Below, one piece after another: positions 37,501 through 51,751 of a stretch of 64,000 nucleotides of DNA. Position 1 is the stretch's first letter; each line of letters opens with the position of its first letter. Below the pieces are notes generated by a model that was not told where the DNA came from, ran no database searches, and saw nothing but the letters and a program-made list of their open reading frames with translations. Location: contig NC_088788.1 of NCBI RefSeq assembly GCF_949628265.1, positions 11,594,001 to 11,658,000 on the forward strand. The letters are read 5' to 3'. Source of the DNA: Cloeon dipterum (taxonomy: Eukaryota; Arthropoda; Insecta; Ephemeroptera; Baetidae). The translations under genes and the position numbers were made by a program.

Positions 37501-40500
37501 TCTTTGTTTTCGGGGCGTATTTTCCGCGCGCAAACAAGCGGCGTTTAATTTCCTGCCGCTCTGCGTAATTTTATTCTACATTGCCATACACACACACAGA
37601 AGCGTATGTTATCGCTTGGCGGATAATGTTTTGCTCGCCTGCCTGCAACCGATTACGTTTTGTCAATAAAACGATGGTGCAAATCGATCGGCCGTTCCCT
37701 CGTCGGCCGAAAGTCTGTCTGTCAAAGTCATCACCACGCCTCCTATCTGAAATTGATGGCTTTCAAACACGCACCGACTTAAAACAAAGCACTAATTGGA
37801 TTAAGCTGTTGATGGAGCCGATTTAGGTCACAAGGAAAATGCATATGAAATTGGTTATTTTTTTCAGTTTCATGATCTATTCTGAAATTCATTACCTTTC
37901 AAGATTTCCTTTTTATCAACGGGAGGGCGCATTTTGCTGGAAGCAGTGGGTGGTCTTCCGCTGTTTAGTTAACCCTTTTTTTCTGAAAGTTTTGAAAGTT
38001 TCTCTCAAAAAGCCGGAGGCACCAGCAAAAGAACCCTGAAGTGGAGGCATTTATGTAAAGCAAAGGCAAACAGAAAATCTTGTGACCCTCCTCACGCTGT
38101 CTTTCGTATTGTGTGCCGTGTGTAAAAATGCCGACCGCACCCTTACCCCCGGCGAGAGGCCTTCTGGCTTGTTTGACTAGGACCGAAGAGAGTAAGTTAT
38201 TGTGTGTGCCGGCCTAATGCATTGTCGGTTGTGACGCGCACGATATCAAATTTATATACCCGTTTAAAGTGGATGGCCGCCGCTGATCGCGCCCAGCGCA
38301 CAGAGCGAAATGGTTTTCCGGCTCATTGCGCCGCAATCAAGTTGCTTTTGACTGCAACCGATTGTCGGCGGCTTTGCATGCGTCGTTTGTCATTTATTAT
38401 TGTATTATGACACAGGCACACGTCATGTGAAGGCGAATGGCTTTTTATGGACGTGCAAGAGAGAGAAAAGTTACATTCCCCATAATGGTGCGACTTTGTT
38501 TCATGTTAGACCCAAGATGGAATTTATAGAACAAAACCTTTTTTACTGCAAGAGTGGTAAAAAAATAGAAACACCATTCCAATCTATTGCGTTCCAATGT
38601 GTTCTTCGTATCGCAGCCAAAAAGTGGACAGACTTGTTCCTTACATGACCAACGGAATGGCGCGGAATTAGATATTAATGTATACAAACACACAAAATAC
38701 TTTGAACTGTTAAATTTAAGAGCGTAAGGATGTTATTTCAGTGATCCTAGAGGGATAATTATAGTTAAATCTAACCAATAAATCAAGTGGAAGGGCCCTT
38801 AAGGCCTCATATAGAAGGCGTGGAATACTGTTATTTGTTTTTTTACTCCTCACTGATGTTGTTAAAGTTAAGCCCCAATGCTATAGATTCTACAAGTGAA
38901 ATTGACTTGGGAAGGACCTTGAGCGCCAATAAAAAAGAATACAACTGCACAATTAGCAACGTGACGTCTCTTCAGTCGGGCCAGAGGAACCCTATCTCGC
39001 GTCTGCGACACTTTTCCCAAGCGTCTGCCCGCGCCGTCCTTTGATACTCAAGTGGATAAGCATATGGCAAGCCGGCGAGATGGTTGTGTATTATTTTACA
39101 TTGTCCCACAATGCCCGCCGCGTGTTCTCAGAAATGAAACTGAAGCACGCCAACGCGCGGGGCTCCAATAAACCGAGGCAATAAATACATATTATATATG
39201 TGCACCAAGACTGTGCAAATTAGACGATGTGCTCATCCGACTCGTTCTTCTGCACCGCGAAGGCCGACGGGATTATTAAAATTGAAAGAGTTTTTCAAGA
39301 GACGGCTGCAATTCAAATGACCGCCTGCCGAGATTCAACCTCTCGCGGAGGACGACGATTGAAATGCCGTTTTGTCCAGATTGATTTTGTCCGGCTTGAC
39401 CTTTGACAGCGCAGTTCATTAATTTCAGAAATGCAAATTTCGAAGGTGATTAATTTTTACAGGCATAAAAATATTATATAGAAAAAATGTAAAGGCTGCG
39501 CATTTGATGAGTATAAAGCTGGCTTATCAACCAGTCCTCCTAGAGAGTAAAAAGAAAACAAGTTTGCATTAGTAAGCAAAGATAAACTGCATCGCCAAGC
39601 CGACCACAGGCGCACACCCTGACGCAACAATTAATGTGAAAGAAAGATAATTAAACATCCTTTTAAATGCGGCTCTCGAGTTCGGCTTAAAAGGCCGCGG
39701 AGTTGAGATTAATCTGGGGGCATAGCATGTAAATCGAAGCAAAAAGGAGCCGCTGGCCAGACGTGCCGCGCGATATCTCCCTAATTTTGGAATGGTGCTC
39801 ACGCAGCGTGGGCGCGACGGACGCCTCGTGACGCAAGCAAAAGAGCACACCGCGCGCTTGTTACATCAGCTCGCCCACGTTAAAGTTGTTTGCTGGCTGC
39901 CTTTTATTTGCATACGTCACACTTGTGTTGGGTTGCGAGGCGTGGTGCGTTTCTTAATGAATAAAGCGTATTTATCCCGTAAATACCGTAAGCAGTGCGG
40001 TGACGATAATCGCTTTACGAACGCCCGTGGCCACAATCAAGCGCATCTGGCCGATCACGCTCGCACTCAGCCAATTACGCCGCCAGATTTATTGTAATGC
40101 GGGTCTTTGAGCTCTCCCCAAACGCCTGCTGGTCTCCTCCACAAAAGCTTTGGGCTCTCCTAAAAGTAAAATAACGTATACAAAGTGTGTTTGGCGCGGA
40201 ATTGTTTGCAGGGGAACGAGAAAGTTAGTTTGCTGATCTATCTCGGAAAGATTCCGAGAATTTTTTTTTCAAACGTGCCGCGACAAAGGTTTTTGTGCCG
40301 CAAAAGAACTCTCATGAATTTTTATCCTGTAAAAAAGAGACGCGTGCCAAGAATGGCATCCCTCTGGCGCCTGCATGACATGTCATTTTGGAAAATTGTC
40401 TTCTGCGGCGGTTAAATTTGGAGACATTCACGCGTGGAATTTTATTTCGTTTTACAGCTCATCGCAGCGATAAATCTTTCTGGCATTCAATCGTTTACAA

Positions 40501-43500
40501 AACTTTCTGTTCTTTTGCCAACAAGATTTTGTATTTGATTAATAATGGCAGAGAAGTGGTATTTTTCCGTTATTATTGGGAATAATTTAATTTTTTAAGT
40601 TTAAAAAGTATTTTTACAGAATATTCAATTTAGGCGGCTTTCCTAATTTAATATTTGCAGTTAAACTAATCCCATTTAATTCTTGTAGCTCGTTTTTATG
40701 TATTTTTACTGGGATTTCCACACATCAATCTAAAATGGTATTCCTGGAACCAAATAAAAACCTCTTCTTCAGTGGGAGCTGTCTTGGAATTGATCTGCCA
40801 CAAGCCCACGAATAAAAGAAAACACGATAAATATCCGCCTGAATCGCCTCGTTCCGCCTGTTTTTGCACCCGGCCGACTATTTTTTTCCTCCGACTTTGC
40901 CTTTTAAATTTGTCTTGCAAGTCAGAGGTGTTGCGAAAGTGTGAATGTTTCCGCGAGCGAGAGCTAATGTTGCGATGACCAGCGTGACGCGAAAATAGCG
41001 TCCGTCTGCTTTCCTGCTGAAGGTGGTCAAAAATATCCGTGAGTCAGTTTGGATGGCCAGCAGCCAATTCCTCTCGAGTGATCTAGACACGTGATAAATA
41101 ATCGGACAGATTGGTTTTTAATTGTCACTCCATTGTTCGCGTTAATTATTGCCTCATCGATTTACATACATGGGCGTGGCGGCCCGAATCCGTGCACACA
41201 TCCTGCATGCAAAGGAAGCGGGCTCGGTCGGCGACAGGAAAATTGCGTTTTCGCCGCAGCGGTTTGAGCCGAGGAAACCACCGCATGTTCTAGAAATAAC
41301 GCGACGGTCTCCTTCTCGACGCGTCACTTAAATGAGGAATGTTTTTTTAAATGTTTACCAGGCTGAAATGTCTCTGCGCCAGATAACAATAAGTAAAAGC
41401 AGGCGGCACTTTTTTAAGAGCACTCGATTTATATCGCCCCCAGCCTCCGCTCGCCGCCTCTTTTAGTATTTATAAAAGCAGCGCGACATTAAGATCCTTA
41501 ATGCTGCTTCTGGTGGCGCAGTGCTGAAAAAGTGGCGGAAAGAAATAAAGAGGCCTCGCTGGTGTGCGGCGACTGTTTGTTTTTCGTTGCGCCAGCAATG
41601 TCCCCAGTGCAATAATTTGCCGAGAGAGCGTTCGTTGCCATCCAACATCGGACCAGACATAAACAAAAATGGCTATGGGAACGCCTCGTCTTGAACGCAC
41701 TCCAGATGACAATTCAGCAATTACAGTTTATACATACGCCACGATGCAATGGTGGCTGCTTTCTTATCAACAAATTCTTCGGCTGACAGTGAGGAAAAAT
41801 AAACTGATCTAATTTTTAATTTATCTCGAAAGATTAAGTCTAGCAGTAAATACTTTTTGAATGACATGAGATAAAAATGAAATCCCATTCATTGTTGCGC
41901 CCACTCGAGACTTGTGAAAAAATGATAACTATCTTTTGTTTCATTAAAATCAAGTAGTTTGTCTTTGATACTATCACGTTGTACCTGACCAAAGCAATCT
42001 TTTTACAATGACTCTGCGTGAAATAATACATATTTTGATTAAATTTGGTGAGTTAATTTATTTTGTTATCAGTTCCGGAAATGCGGGGTCAAGTTGAAGG
42101 TTTCTAAAGCAGGATGACAAATAAATGATAGCAAAAATATATATCTCAGAGAGAACAAACAAATGCAGAATCCAATCTCTCAAAAACACAACTGATAAAA
42201 AAAATGGCAACTTTATTTCTTCAGTTGACTTACAAATTTGCTAAAAGCACCTCCAGCTTATTAACGCCATGCAACTTTTCGCTAAACACGATTATCTGAT
42301 GGCGCGATTTTGGCAACTTCTCCTCACCCACGGCCCGAGCAATCGAATCGATTGATCCGCTTTTCACTGGGGCCAACGCGCGGCTGCCGAACGCGGCTTG
42401 ACGGAGCGCGGCACAGCACATCGCTCCAGCGAGTACTGAGGAGGGTCAATTAATCGCGTGACCTTGATTGATTGACGGAATTCTTTCGACAACGTGGCTC
42501 TCTTTCGCCTGGCCGGCTCTGCTCCTGCTCGGCTCGACAACTGGCCGGACAACGTACGTCTCTGCACTTACGGTGCGACACTCGATCCAAGCAGCGAGCG
42601 AGCTAGCGAGCGTGGTGCGCGGTGCGCGCATTCCGACCTGCCGGACTGAAATGTGAAAAACGGTGCCCACTCCAAATACGGCGCATCTGCTCGCGACTCT
42701 TTCCGTCTCTCACTTGGCTTACCTACATTTTTTCACCACTCGCGTGTTTCGCTCGCTGCACGCCGGCTCGGTTTCCAATTTCGACTCATTGTTGCGCCTA
42801 CCCTGAACCCGAGTGGGTATATTAATGTTTAGTTTTGCACGAAACCAGAGATGTTGGAGAGACATAGTGACGAATATGACTGAATTTAATTATTCTAATA
42901 AGAGCCTTACTTTAGAGGAAAAATGTCAAAACCTGGAAATATTTAAATTCGTTCCAATTAATTCAATCTTTCTTGAAAAGAAAAATTGAGAAGAATATTT
43001 TACAAATAAATACATGATGAAATGAAGAACATTAGTTCCATCCGAATTTCAATCATGCACATTCAAAATATTTACATTTCTACAGACAGAATGGTTGTTT
43101 ATCCTTCGGACATGTCCACTCCACGCCATGCGATCTTGCTAAGTGTGATTTACGAGCGAGCACGTGCACGTTTTGCATGAATAAATTACCTAGTTTCTTA
43201 TCACGGCCCGAGGCGAAGCTAAATTCAATTGCAACACCAACCCGGCCGAATCCATCAAAGTTGCTGCTGTCAGCTCCGCTTTTAATTTATGTGCTGTAAT
43301 TGCGGCAGCGAGTCGCCAACTACGATAAATTCAAGGGACGCCTCTTTTTCGAACTGCTGCACCTGGCTGGCACGACTTTTCCTTATAAGCTCTCCTTGCC
43401 TGAGGCAAGGTCCCGCCAGCACAATTTATTACGCTCACTCTCTTCTTCTACGGTGCTATTTCTCAAAGTTGTGTGTGGGAGGCAAGGCGAACGCCGTCAT

Positions 43501-46500
43501 CGACCAGATGAGTACAAATTAATGCCAGCGGTCAGGTGATCCGTTAATTTTGGCACTGGACTTGCCGTACAACTTGTTTGTTTTGTTTTCTTCGAATCTC
43601 TCGCCTTGAGGCAAATTTTCATAAATAGCCTTCAGACTATACACATAACTGTTTTTTGCAGGATTGCATTTTGTCCCCTCCCGATTCTGTTCTATTTCAC
43701 CAATTTTTTGCACAAGAGGTGATTTATGTGCTATTTATCGAAAAATTTTACAAGTTGAAGTTGGTTGGCTTTATTTTGACATTATTTCACATGATATCAA
43801 TATTACGCTGTTGCATCGGCGTGTTTTTTGAGAATCTAAATACGATAAAAAAACTGTTAAACCCTAAAAATCAATTAAAAAACGCTCTCAATTTATAATA
43901 TCTGACATTTCCTGCAAAATTATATATTATTAAGATGATTTTTACCACAAGAAATTGGGGGGAAATACTGAAAAAATAATTACCAGTCACTATAGTGTAG
44001 TGCATTTCTTAAAAATAATGTGAGTCTTATGCAATGCTGTTTGTTAAGGTTGTCCAGTTTTTAAATAGCATTTTTTGCAGCTGCCTGTACATTGCCATTG
44101 ACTTTGAAATTGAAATGCTAGACTTGTAAGCTTGTATAGGGAATTGAATCGAGCTGCAACTTTGCTATCTCTATAAGAACTCTCAATTACTTCCAACTGG
44201 CGAGCAGCTCCACGTGCCTGCAGATCAATTTCATTCTCCTCGTGACGGTTCGCAGCCTTTTCTCCGTGCAGCCTTCGGGTCGCCAAAGTCACTCGCTCGC
44301 TCTGACTCATTACGCATGCAATTGCGCTCTTTTTCTGCCATTCCGCGCCGGCTACAGCGACCGCACTCGGAAGGTTGGATCATTGCTATAGTGAGTCACG
44401 GCGGTTTCGATCGCGGCTCGCGAGGATGAACCCCGACTTCCCAAGGTGCTCGGTTGACGTCCACCAACGCCCTTTCTTTCTTTCTCTCCACAATGATTTA
44501 CGCTGCTTGACATTCGACTTGCGGTGGCGGCGGCTGCCGTCCAAAGAGGCTCCAGAGGGCAGTTCCATTTAGGGTCAACACATAATCCAACTACAATTGT
44601 TCCAAAACGGAAATGGCTATGTCCAAAATTAGGGCAGGAAAATTTCAATTAGCTCGATTATTTAACTGGACTGCGCATCAGTCGTAAAGAATAATTATGT
44701 AAATTATAACGACAAGCTCTTAAACTGCTCCAAGGGCGTTTAATGAGTCTCGTCCCTCTCATACAAGCCACGAGAGACTCTTTAATTTAATTTATTCAAC
44801 CCAAACGAAGCATTAAAGAAATCCACCCTGCAAGTCTGAAAATTGAATGCTCAATTTTAGGGTAAACAAACACCGAGAACTAGTTAATTTGTTCACGTTA
44901 AGACCCATTGCAGTACGCCCCAATTGCGATGTCGACGATTACGGTCGCCAATTGAACGGCGCGAATGGAAATGCGCGGAATCCGACCGGAATGTCCCCGC
45001 ATTTGGTCCATGCGTCGCCAGCCGTGACACAGTTTTGCAGCTCGCCCCGGCCCAAGTGCTGTTTTCATTGCTTTTCACGGAATGCCTCTTGTCAGTTTGG
45101 CGCGACCTGAATGCCTTTTCTCTTTCGCTGCTTTCAATTAGGCTCAATTTCGTAATTCGGCGATGACGGACTTCAAGCCGTCTTGAGAGTTGGCCAAGAT
45201 CGAGGAGGAAAGAAAATTACTGCTTCTCTTTTGTTTCAACGGATTGTGTGATGCGAAAGACCTTAATTCGTTTAATTCTTATTTGCTCAGCAAACAAAAT
45301 AGTTGGCAAATAAAACTATAATCAAGGAACAGCTGCAGAAAGCCAATTAAAGCCGCTAAATCCTCAGCAAACAAATTAATAAAACGATTGCGGGTTCACA
45401 ATGCGTTTGGGAGAAAATCTTTGTTGTATTTTAGCAATGAAATTTTAAGGAGGATTTTATTCCTCAACACTTTCATGCCTGGCGGGCTATCGAAACTAAA
45501 TAAAATGCCGATTTATGAGCATCGCCTGAAAATTAAGTATGAGCGTTCTTCCCATCCATATCATCATCATAATCATGATCAAAACCCACATGCAATAAAA
45601 TTCAATTGCTCCAAACGCATAATACGAGCGATCGTGGATCGTGTCATTTTTCATAATAAATTTTATAGCAGGCTCAATTATTATTTATGGCCGGCGAGAT
45701 TCAGACATCCGAATGAAGACATGAAACCGCAAGGCACGCATTATTATTACCTGAATTAAATATTACCTCTCGGCTTTTCTCCAAATCCGAACCTTGGCCT
45801 TTACAACACAAATTTCCGCCTGCCGTTGGCTGCTGGTTGCGTCACGGACGGCGGAATCATCGGTTCCGCGAAGAATGCGGCGAGAAGTTGCTAATCTGGT
45901 AAATTTCATGCCTTAAGCGGCCCATCCTCTCGGCGGTCAGTGTCACGCGAAGGTCGAACCTTTTTGCCAGGAATGCTCGTGCGCTCATCTGCCGCGAGTT
46001 CTAGGGGTGAGACGCTCCAAAAGGGCCGGGGATGACGACATCGGCACACTTGCGTCATCACTTAACTCGCTTGGAAGCAAATTTTATTACATACACTCCC
46101 AAATGGGGAGAGAAGGAAAAAGTTATAAATAATCGGGGCTGTGACGAGTGATTAATGAGAACCGCTTTCGGCTCATCGACTTTATTGTCGCACCGAATCT
46201 CGGCGTTTTCTCCCTTTTCTGTCCAATTAGTCGCGTGGATGCGGAGGAAACGGCGCATTTTTCAACGAGGCAGTGATTTCAAATCGAGAGGAACGTCACT
46301 GATGAGCTAGGGGAGAAAAGCTTTTTGTTTTCTTGTGCGGCGTGGAATTAATTTTTTTGTTATCTGCTGCCTGTTTTTGACCTTTTATCACTCGCCATCC
46401 AGGCATGCGTCCGCGTCTGATGACATTTCAAAACACATCTGCCGTTCCGCTCACAAAGACCAGCCATTATCGAACACTCCCTCGGCCGGCCTGAAAAAGC

Positions 46501-49500
46501 AGAAAGCTCGCCGCCTGCTTTCTCAGCAGCTTCTCCTTTGTACTGCGCTGGTTGTCGAATTTCTTTCTGCCACTGCGTACGCAACGCGGCGCGAGCGTTC
46601 TGCGCGCAAAGAGAGAAAATGAATCGGCCCTGGATTGCGGCCAACTGGACCAGAAATAAATATACTTCATTATAATGTGGGGAGCGCGGGCGAGGGTGCC
46701 AGCAAAACAATATTTTGTGAGCAGCTGACCCGCTTGCAGCGCACGTTTGCACCACCAGGCTGAATTTGTTTACGCTCGCCGCCTATTTTCGCTCTTTGAA
46801 ATTATCGGTGAAGGAGAACTTCCTACTCGCAGCTAAGAAAGTAAAAAAAACCCGTCAATCGCTTTGTCTCGTCAAGGGGAGTCTATGCACCAAAAATCAT
46901 CACGATTGACCAAAAATTGTATTTTTAAATTGTTTTTTTAAAGTTTTTCCTAAAAAAATTTGTTCACTTTGTTAAAATCATATGAGTAAATACATTTGAG
47001 GAAAAAACTATAAGTCAGAGCGGAACACGTCATAATTTTAAATTATTTATTTAAAATCGCTAAAAACGGAAAATTTCAAGAGGAAGTGATTGTAAATATT
47101 TCAAACTTCTAGAAGTGGCTTTTATAAAAATAAATGTAAATGAGGAAGTCAGGATAGGAACTGTGAGCATGTATTGCAGCACACGAGGCTAAAAAAAGGT
47201 TCTAATTGAAGCACTACATATAGCTTTGATTAAAAAAATGCACATGAAAGTTGTTCCAACGTCAGAGAACAAGTCAGCAGGTGTTGGGCGGAGGTGTTTT
47301 TGTTTCGGGTCGGCACTTCTCGTTGTGCTTTAATGAATCTAACAAAGCGGCGGCCAACAGGCAAGATGGGGAGATTCGGGGCTGAAGCCATATCGAAAGC
47401 GTGTCCGTCTCAAAAGGCCCGCCACTTGACTCTTCATCTCCTTGGTTTTTTCAAGTGGCAGCACTAAAATAGCCAGTGGTTGTTTATGGGGGCGCCGGGT
47501 TTGGGTTGGCGTTATTGGGACACTCGGAGCAAAAATAGCGGCCGCTATCGTGCGAAACGAGTCCAGTCTGCGTCGCTAAAGCAATTTCCATCGCGGCGGG
47601 AGGCATTGTGCATGGTGGCATGAGCAAGACCACCACCGGCGGCGCACGGATATCAATTATGCGGGTGGTCTGATTAAAATAGACGGCATCGGCAGAGTGA
47701 TGCGAAAGATACAGATCAATAAGCCAGGGGTGAAGGGATTAGGATGCACGAGACAGTGATTTCGAGACTCATCTGATTGGATTTATTTAATTCTGCAGAG
47801 ATCACAATGGATTGGTCGGAGCACGCCCTTTGGTGGCCGGCGAAAAACCGGTGGCTGCTGAGGACGCGATCCACCCTAGACCAGTGTGGGGTCGGGGCCG
47901 ACGCTACGCTCCATTTCACGCCGATGAAGAAGAAGCTCAGGGTCCAACTGCCTGACCTGCGTTACCTGGACGCCACGGTCGACTTCTCCGTCAAGACATT
48001 CAACGCCGTCGTTCACTTGTGCAGAGAACTTGGTAAGCATGCATCTTTAAATATATTTTTTTGTTAAAGAAAATTACGTCCCTGTCGCACCGACAATGAA
48101 TCATAAAATAAGCTTTTTTCTGGCGATTAATTAAAGGTATTTCAAGATATTAAAAAAAATATCCCACATTTTTGGCAAAATATATTGAAAATTTGCTAAA
48201 ATTGCCAAATTTTTTTCTGCAAAAATCAAATTGGCCTGTGCTCATTATGTCTTCAATTTTTCCCAAATTTTCTAACCATCGCTCTCGGACTAAAGTAGAA
48301 ATTACTTATTTTTATTTAAAGGTTTTTTGAAACTCCAAATTTATTATACTTTTGGTATCTTTTTTGTTTGTGCTATTGTTTTCGACCCTGGATGTTAGAC
48401 TCGTATCAACCCTTTTACATGACTTTTTTGTATTAGTGCTGCCATGTGACATGAATAAAATTAAAAGTGTATTGAACTTGATTACCTATTCTGATACGAA
48501 CCGATTAGTATTCTAATTTCAACAGCCTCAACCATTTCACCTTTGTATTATTTAATCAAATTTCTCTCCCAGGTGTCCGCCACCCTGAGGAACTATCCTT
48601 CTGCAAACCCCTGGAGCCGAACCACCTGAAATACAACCTGAAGGACCTGCCTCGAAAGCGCCAAGAGAACGGACACGTCCCTGCTGACACAAACACATTC
48701 GTCGCTGGAGACTCGCACAGTTCAAACAGCTCTCTGGAAAAGAGCAACTCGACGCCATTCTTGTGCGCTCCGGTGTCGCCTCCAAGAAACAACCACAGCC
48801 ACAGCAATGCAACCACACCAATCAGCTCGCCTCTTAACACCGTGAGTGGAGTAATTTCATTAATTCACACGTTGAAATTAAATGCCTAATTAAGTGTCAA
48901 CGTAAAGAAATCCTAAATATTAAACAAAACATTAATTTATTTTAAAATACTTTCCAACTACTTGCACAGATTATTTTTATTTTTAGAGTCGTTTGCGATA
49001 AAAAAATAAATATCAATTTAAATTTTAATATTTTCAGACTGGCACGTGGAAGAGAAACAACCAGACGAACGGAGGCCCGCTGTTCAACGGCGCCAACGAC
49101 TCGACGTTCAACACAAGCGTGCTGTCGATCGAGGCGCTGAACGGCAGCATCGACTCGTCGCTGGCGTCCAGCCCCGCGCACCCGAGTCCTGAGGCGCGCT
49201 CCAAGCTGCTCAGGCCCAAGTCGCTGGTGGAGCGGGCGCGCATGAACGTCGCATGGCTCGACTCGTCGCTCTCGATCATGGAGCAGGGCGTCAGGGAGTA
49301 CGACACGCTGTGCCTGCGCTTCAAGTTCTACTCATTCTACGACCTTAACCCCAAGAACGACATGGTCAGGATCAACCAGATCTACGAGCAGGCCCGGTGG
49401 CAGATCATCAACGAGGAAATCGACTGCACCGAGGAGGAGATGCTCATGTTCTCGGCACTTCAGGTTTGTTGTCTTTGGAAATATTTGGATTTTATTGATT

Positions 49501-51751
49501 GATTTCTCTTTGCTGCAGGTACAAGTTAATCTTCAGGCTGGCCAGAAACAACCCCAATACGAAGACTCGTTGCGCGAGGAAAACAACGACGAAGATGATA
49601 TTGACGCCGCCCTCACAGACCTCCAAGTAACTCTGGAAGGCTCCAACATCAGCCGCGGGCCCAATGACATCACCTATGTTCCAGAACTCTCTGGCTACAT
49701 GAGATTCCTGAAGTAAGTTGGAAAAAGATGAATGGACTAAAACACAATACAACCAGAATTTATATTACTCTGGTCCTTCTGATATTAATAATAAAATGTA
49801 TTTATTAATTCTCTGAAAATAAACTAATCCAAGGGCAAGATTTGGTTAGATCAAAATTAATGATTGCTTGAGAGTAACAACAGATTTCTTTCTATCCACT
49901 TAATGATTGTCTGTCAAAATGTAGGTTTAATATTTTATCCTTAACCTCTGGTTAATTTTGGCCATAAAAGTTGTTTAAAGACACATTTAAATTTAAAAAT
50001 ACTAATATGTATATTTTGCCAATTACTGCTCTCTACAGATCTTAAAAATATTAAAATTGTCAATTGAGTACAATTCCAAATTCTATTTTCACTGAGAACT
50101 TTGTCTCAAAATTAATTCAATGTTCAATAACAGATACATTAATATTTAAAGTTAATTTTTTTAAGTTTATCAACTCAATTTTTTGTTACGGAATATGACA
50201 AAAGGCTTAGTAGTCAAATATTAATTCTTGTTTCAGACCAAAAAGGTTCACCCTGAAAGCGTTCAAGCGCTACTGGTTCACCTGCCGCGACCTGAGATTG
50301 GAGCTGTACCGTTCGCGCGAGGACGCCAACGCCGGCGCGCAGTACTCACACCTGATCAATTTGCGCGGCTGTGAGGTGACGCCTGACGTGAACATCTCGC
50401 AGAACAAGTACGGCATCAGGCTGGAAGTGCCAAGCGCTGACGGCATGTCCGAGATGTGGATCAGATGCGAGAACGTGAGTGAAACAAAAATCGCATTTTG
50501 ATGCTGAGTTTGACTGTTTGTCTGATTTTGTGCAGGAGGAGCAGTACGCAAAGTGGATGGCCGCGTGCAGGCTGGCCTCAAAGGGCAGAACCCTGGCCGA
50601 CAGCTCGTATGACAACGAGGTCAAGACCATCCAGGCCTTCCTTTCTATGCAACATCCGGCCCAAGCGCCGGCCATCAATCCAGCCGGACTCGGTCTAGAC
50701 ATCACGCCTGAGGACTACGTCGCTCCCAGGTACATCAGGAAGCTGAAGAGCAAGGTAGGAAAAATTTTTAAATAAATAAATCTGTAAAACGAAACAGAGG
50801 CTTCAAAGCCACAATTTTAGTTTTGTGTTCATCTGTGTGTAATTAACAAAATGGTTTATGTAGTTGGTGCAGAGAATTCTTGAAGCGCATGCCAACGTGA
50901 AGGACCTGAACCTGATCGAGGCGAAAATGAACTACATCAAGGCCTGGCAGTCACTGCCCGAGTATGGAATGTCTTTGTTCATCGTCAAGTTCATGGGCCA
51001 CAAGAAGGAGGAACTGCTAGGCGTTGCATTCAACAGGCTGATGCGCATGGAGATGAGCTCTGGAGACCATCTTAAGACCTGGCGCTACAACACGATGAAG
51101 GTGAGGAAAAAAGGCTGTATTAAAAAATTTGAAACATGGAAAATAAGTTTAAAACATTAGTATCTTGATCATATTTAAAAAAGTCAATGTTTACTTGATT
51201 GCTCGCTGTTTGAATTTTCTTGAAGTAGAGCCTATAGCTTTACTTGAAATATGTGCGGGATGACCCAAATTGTCAATTCATTGAAGATTTTCTTGCAGAA
51301 ATCGTTTTAAGGGTGGATTATTATAAATTTAGATTGCGTTTTGAAACCTACTGGTTCTAGAAATAGAAAAATTGTCAGTTTCGCAATATAAAAATTAAAT
51401 CTAAAAAAATTCTAACCCTATTTTTAGCCTCCTAATTTTATTTTGGATTTTTATAGTAAAGATTTTTTAGCAAATGGAACATTTTAATTATTTTACGATA
51501 GCGTTTATATCAAAACCAGTCATTTGACATTTCTATTTTAAATTTCGCAGGCCTGGAACGTGAACTGGGAGGTGAAGCACATGATGGTGCAGTTCGAGGA
51601 GGAGAACATCATCTTCAGTTGTCTCTCAGCAGATTGCAAAGTGGTCCACGAGTTCATCGGTGGCTACATCTTCCTCTCGATGAGGTCGAAAGAGGCGAAC
51701 CAGTCGCTGAACGAGGAACTCTTCCACAAACTGACCGGCGGTTGGGTTTAA
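31583..51751 (+). CDS. FERMT: kindlin (fermitin family), integrin co-activator
   Basis: Kindlins bind beta-integrin tails and, with talin, activate integrins at adhesion sites. Nine exons: 31583-31724, 47799-48032, 48573-48841, 49038-49463, 49519-49712, 50237-50474, 50536-50754, 50864-51100 and 51551-51751. The 2160 nt give 719 aa (human kindlin-2 680). F0 covers about 10-110 ([29 protein letters not shown]). F1 carries a long Ser/Asn-rich loop at about 150-250, the most divergent part. F2 begins near 265 ([36 protein letters not shown]) and is split by a PH domain at about 418-515 ([22 protein letters not shown]). F3 runs from about 580 to the family-typical end KLTGGWV. The first ATG pair is at 31583/31586. 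Intron 1 is 16 kb while the others are under 1 kb. At the usual integrin-binding Gln-Trp of F3 this protein has Ala-Trp (654-655). Insects usually have one or two kindlins (Fit1/Fit2); I cannot assign paralogy. Confidence 0.97.
35189..35196 (+). promoter_or_regulatory. TATATAAA string in kindlin intron 1
   Basis: A consensus-like TATA box flanked by GC-rich sequence (GCCGCGCA before it). If functional it would start transcription near 35219, inside kindlin intron 1, as an alternative promoter. No initiator or downstream exon was confirmed. Confidence 0.2.
41471..41478 (+). promoter_or_regulatory. TATAAAAG string in kindlin intron 1
   Basis: TATAAAAG followed by CAGCGCG matches the textbook TATA context. 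It lies in a GC-richer block of the kindlin first intron. No transcript start or exon can be demonstrated from sequence. Confidence 0.2.

Larger units (their letters stand above)
31725..47798. other. 16-kb first intron of kindlin, no nested gene found
   Basis: The donor CTTG|GTGAGT and the acceptor TTCTGCAG|AGATC bound the intron, and the frame closes across it. Inside, AT-rich segments alternate with long GC- and CpG-richer, low-repeat blocks, notably 31.9-32.4, 33.1-33.9, 34.9-36.3, 37.3-38.4, 38.9-40.1, 41.0-41.8, 42.3-42.8, 44.2-45.2 and 45.8-47.7 kb. Open frames there match no family and have no consistent splice partners. TATA-like strings next to GC-rich sequence at 35189 and 41471 could mark internal promoters. 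The texture suggests dense regulatory DNA, but that is inference. Confidence 0.55.

Noticed and set aside
42468..42656. 62-codon + frame with a hydrophobic stretch ([13 protein letters not shown])
   Set aside because: Looks a little like a signal peptide, but no downstream coding or splice context and overlapping frames on the other strand.
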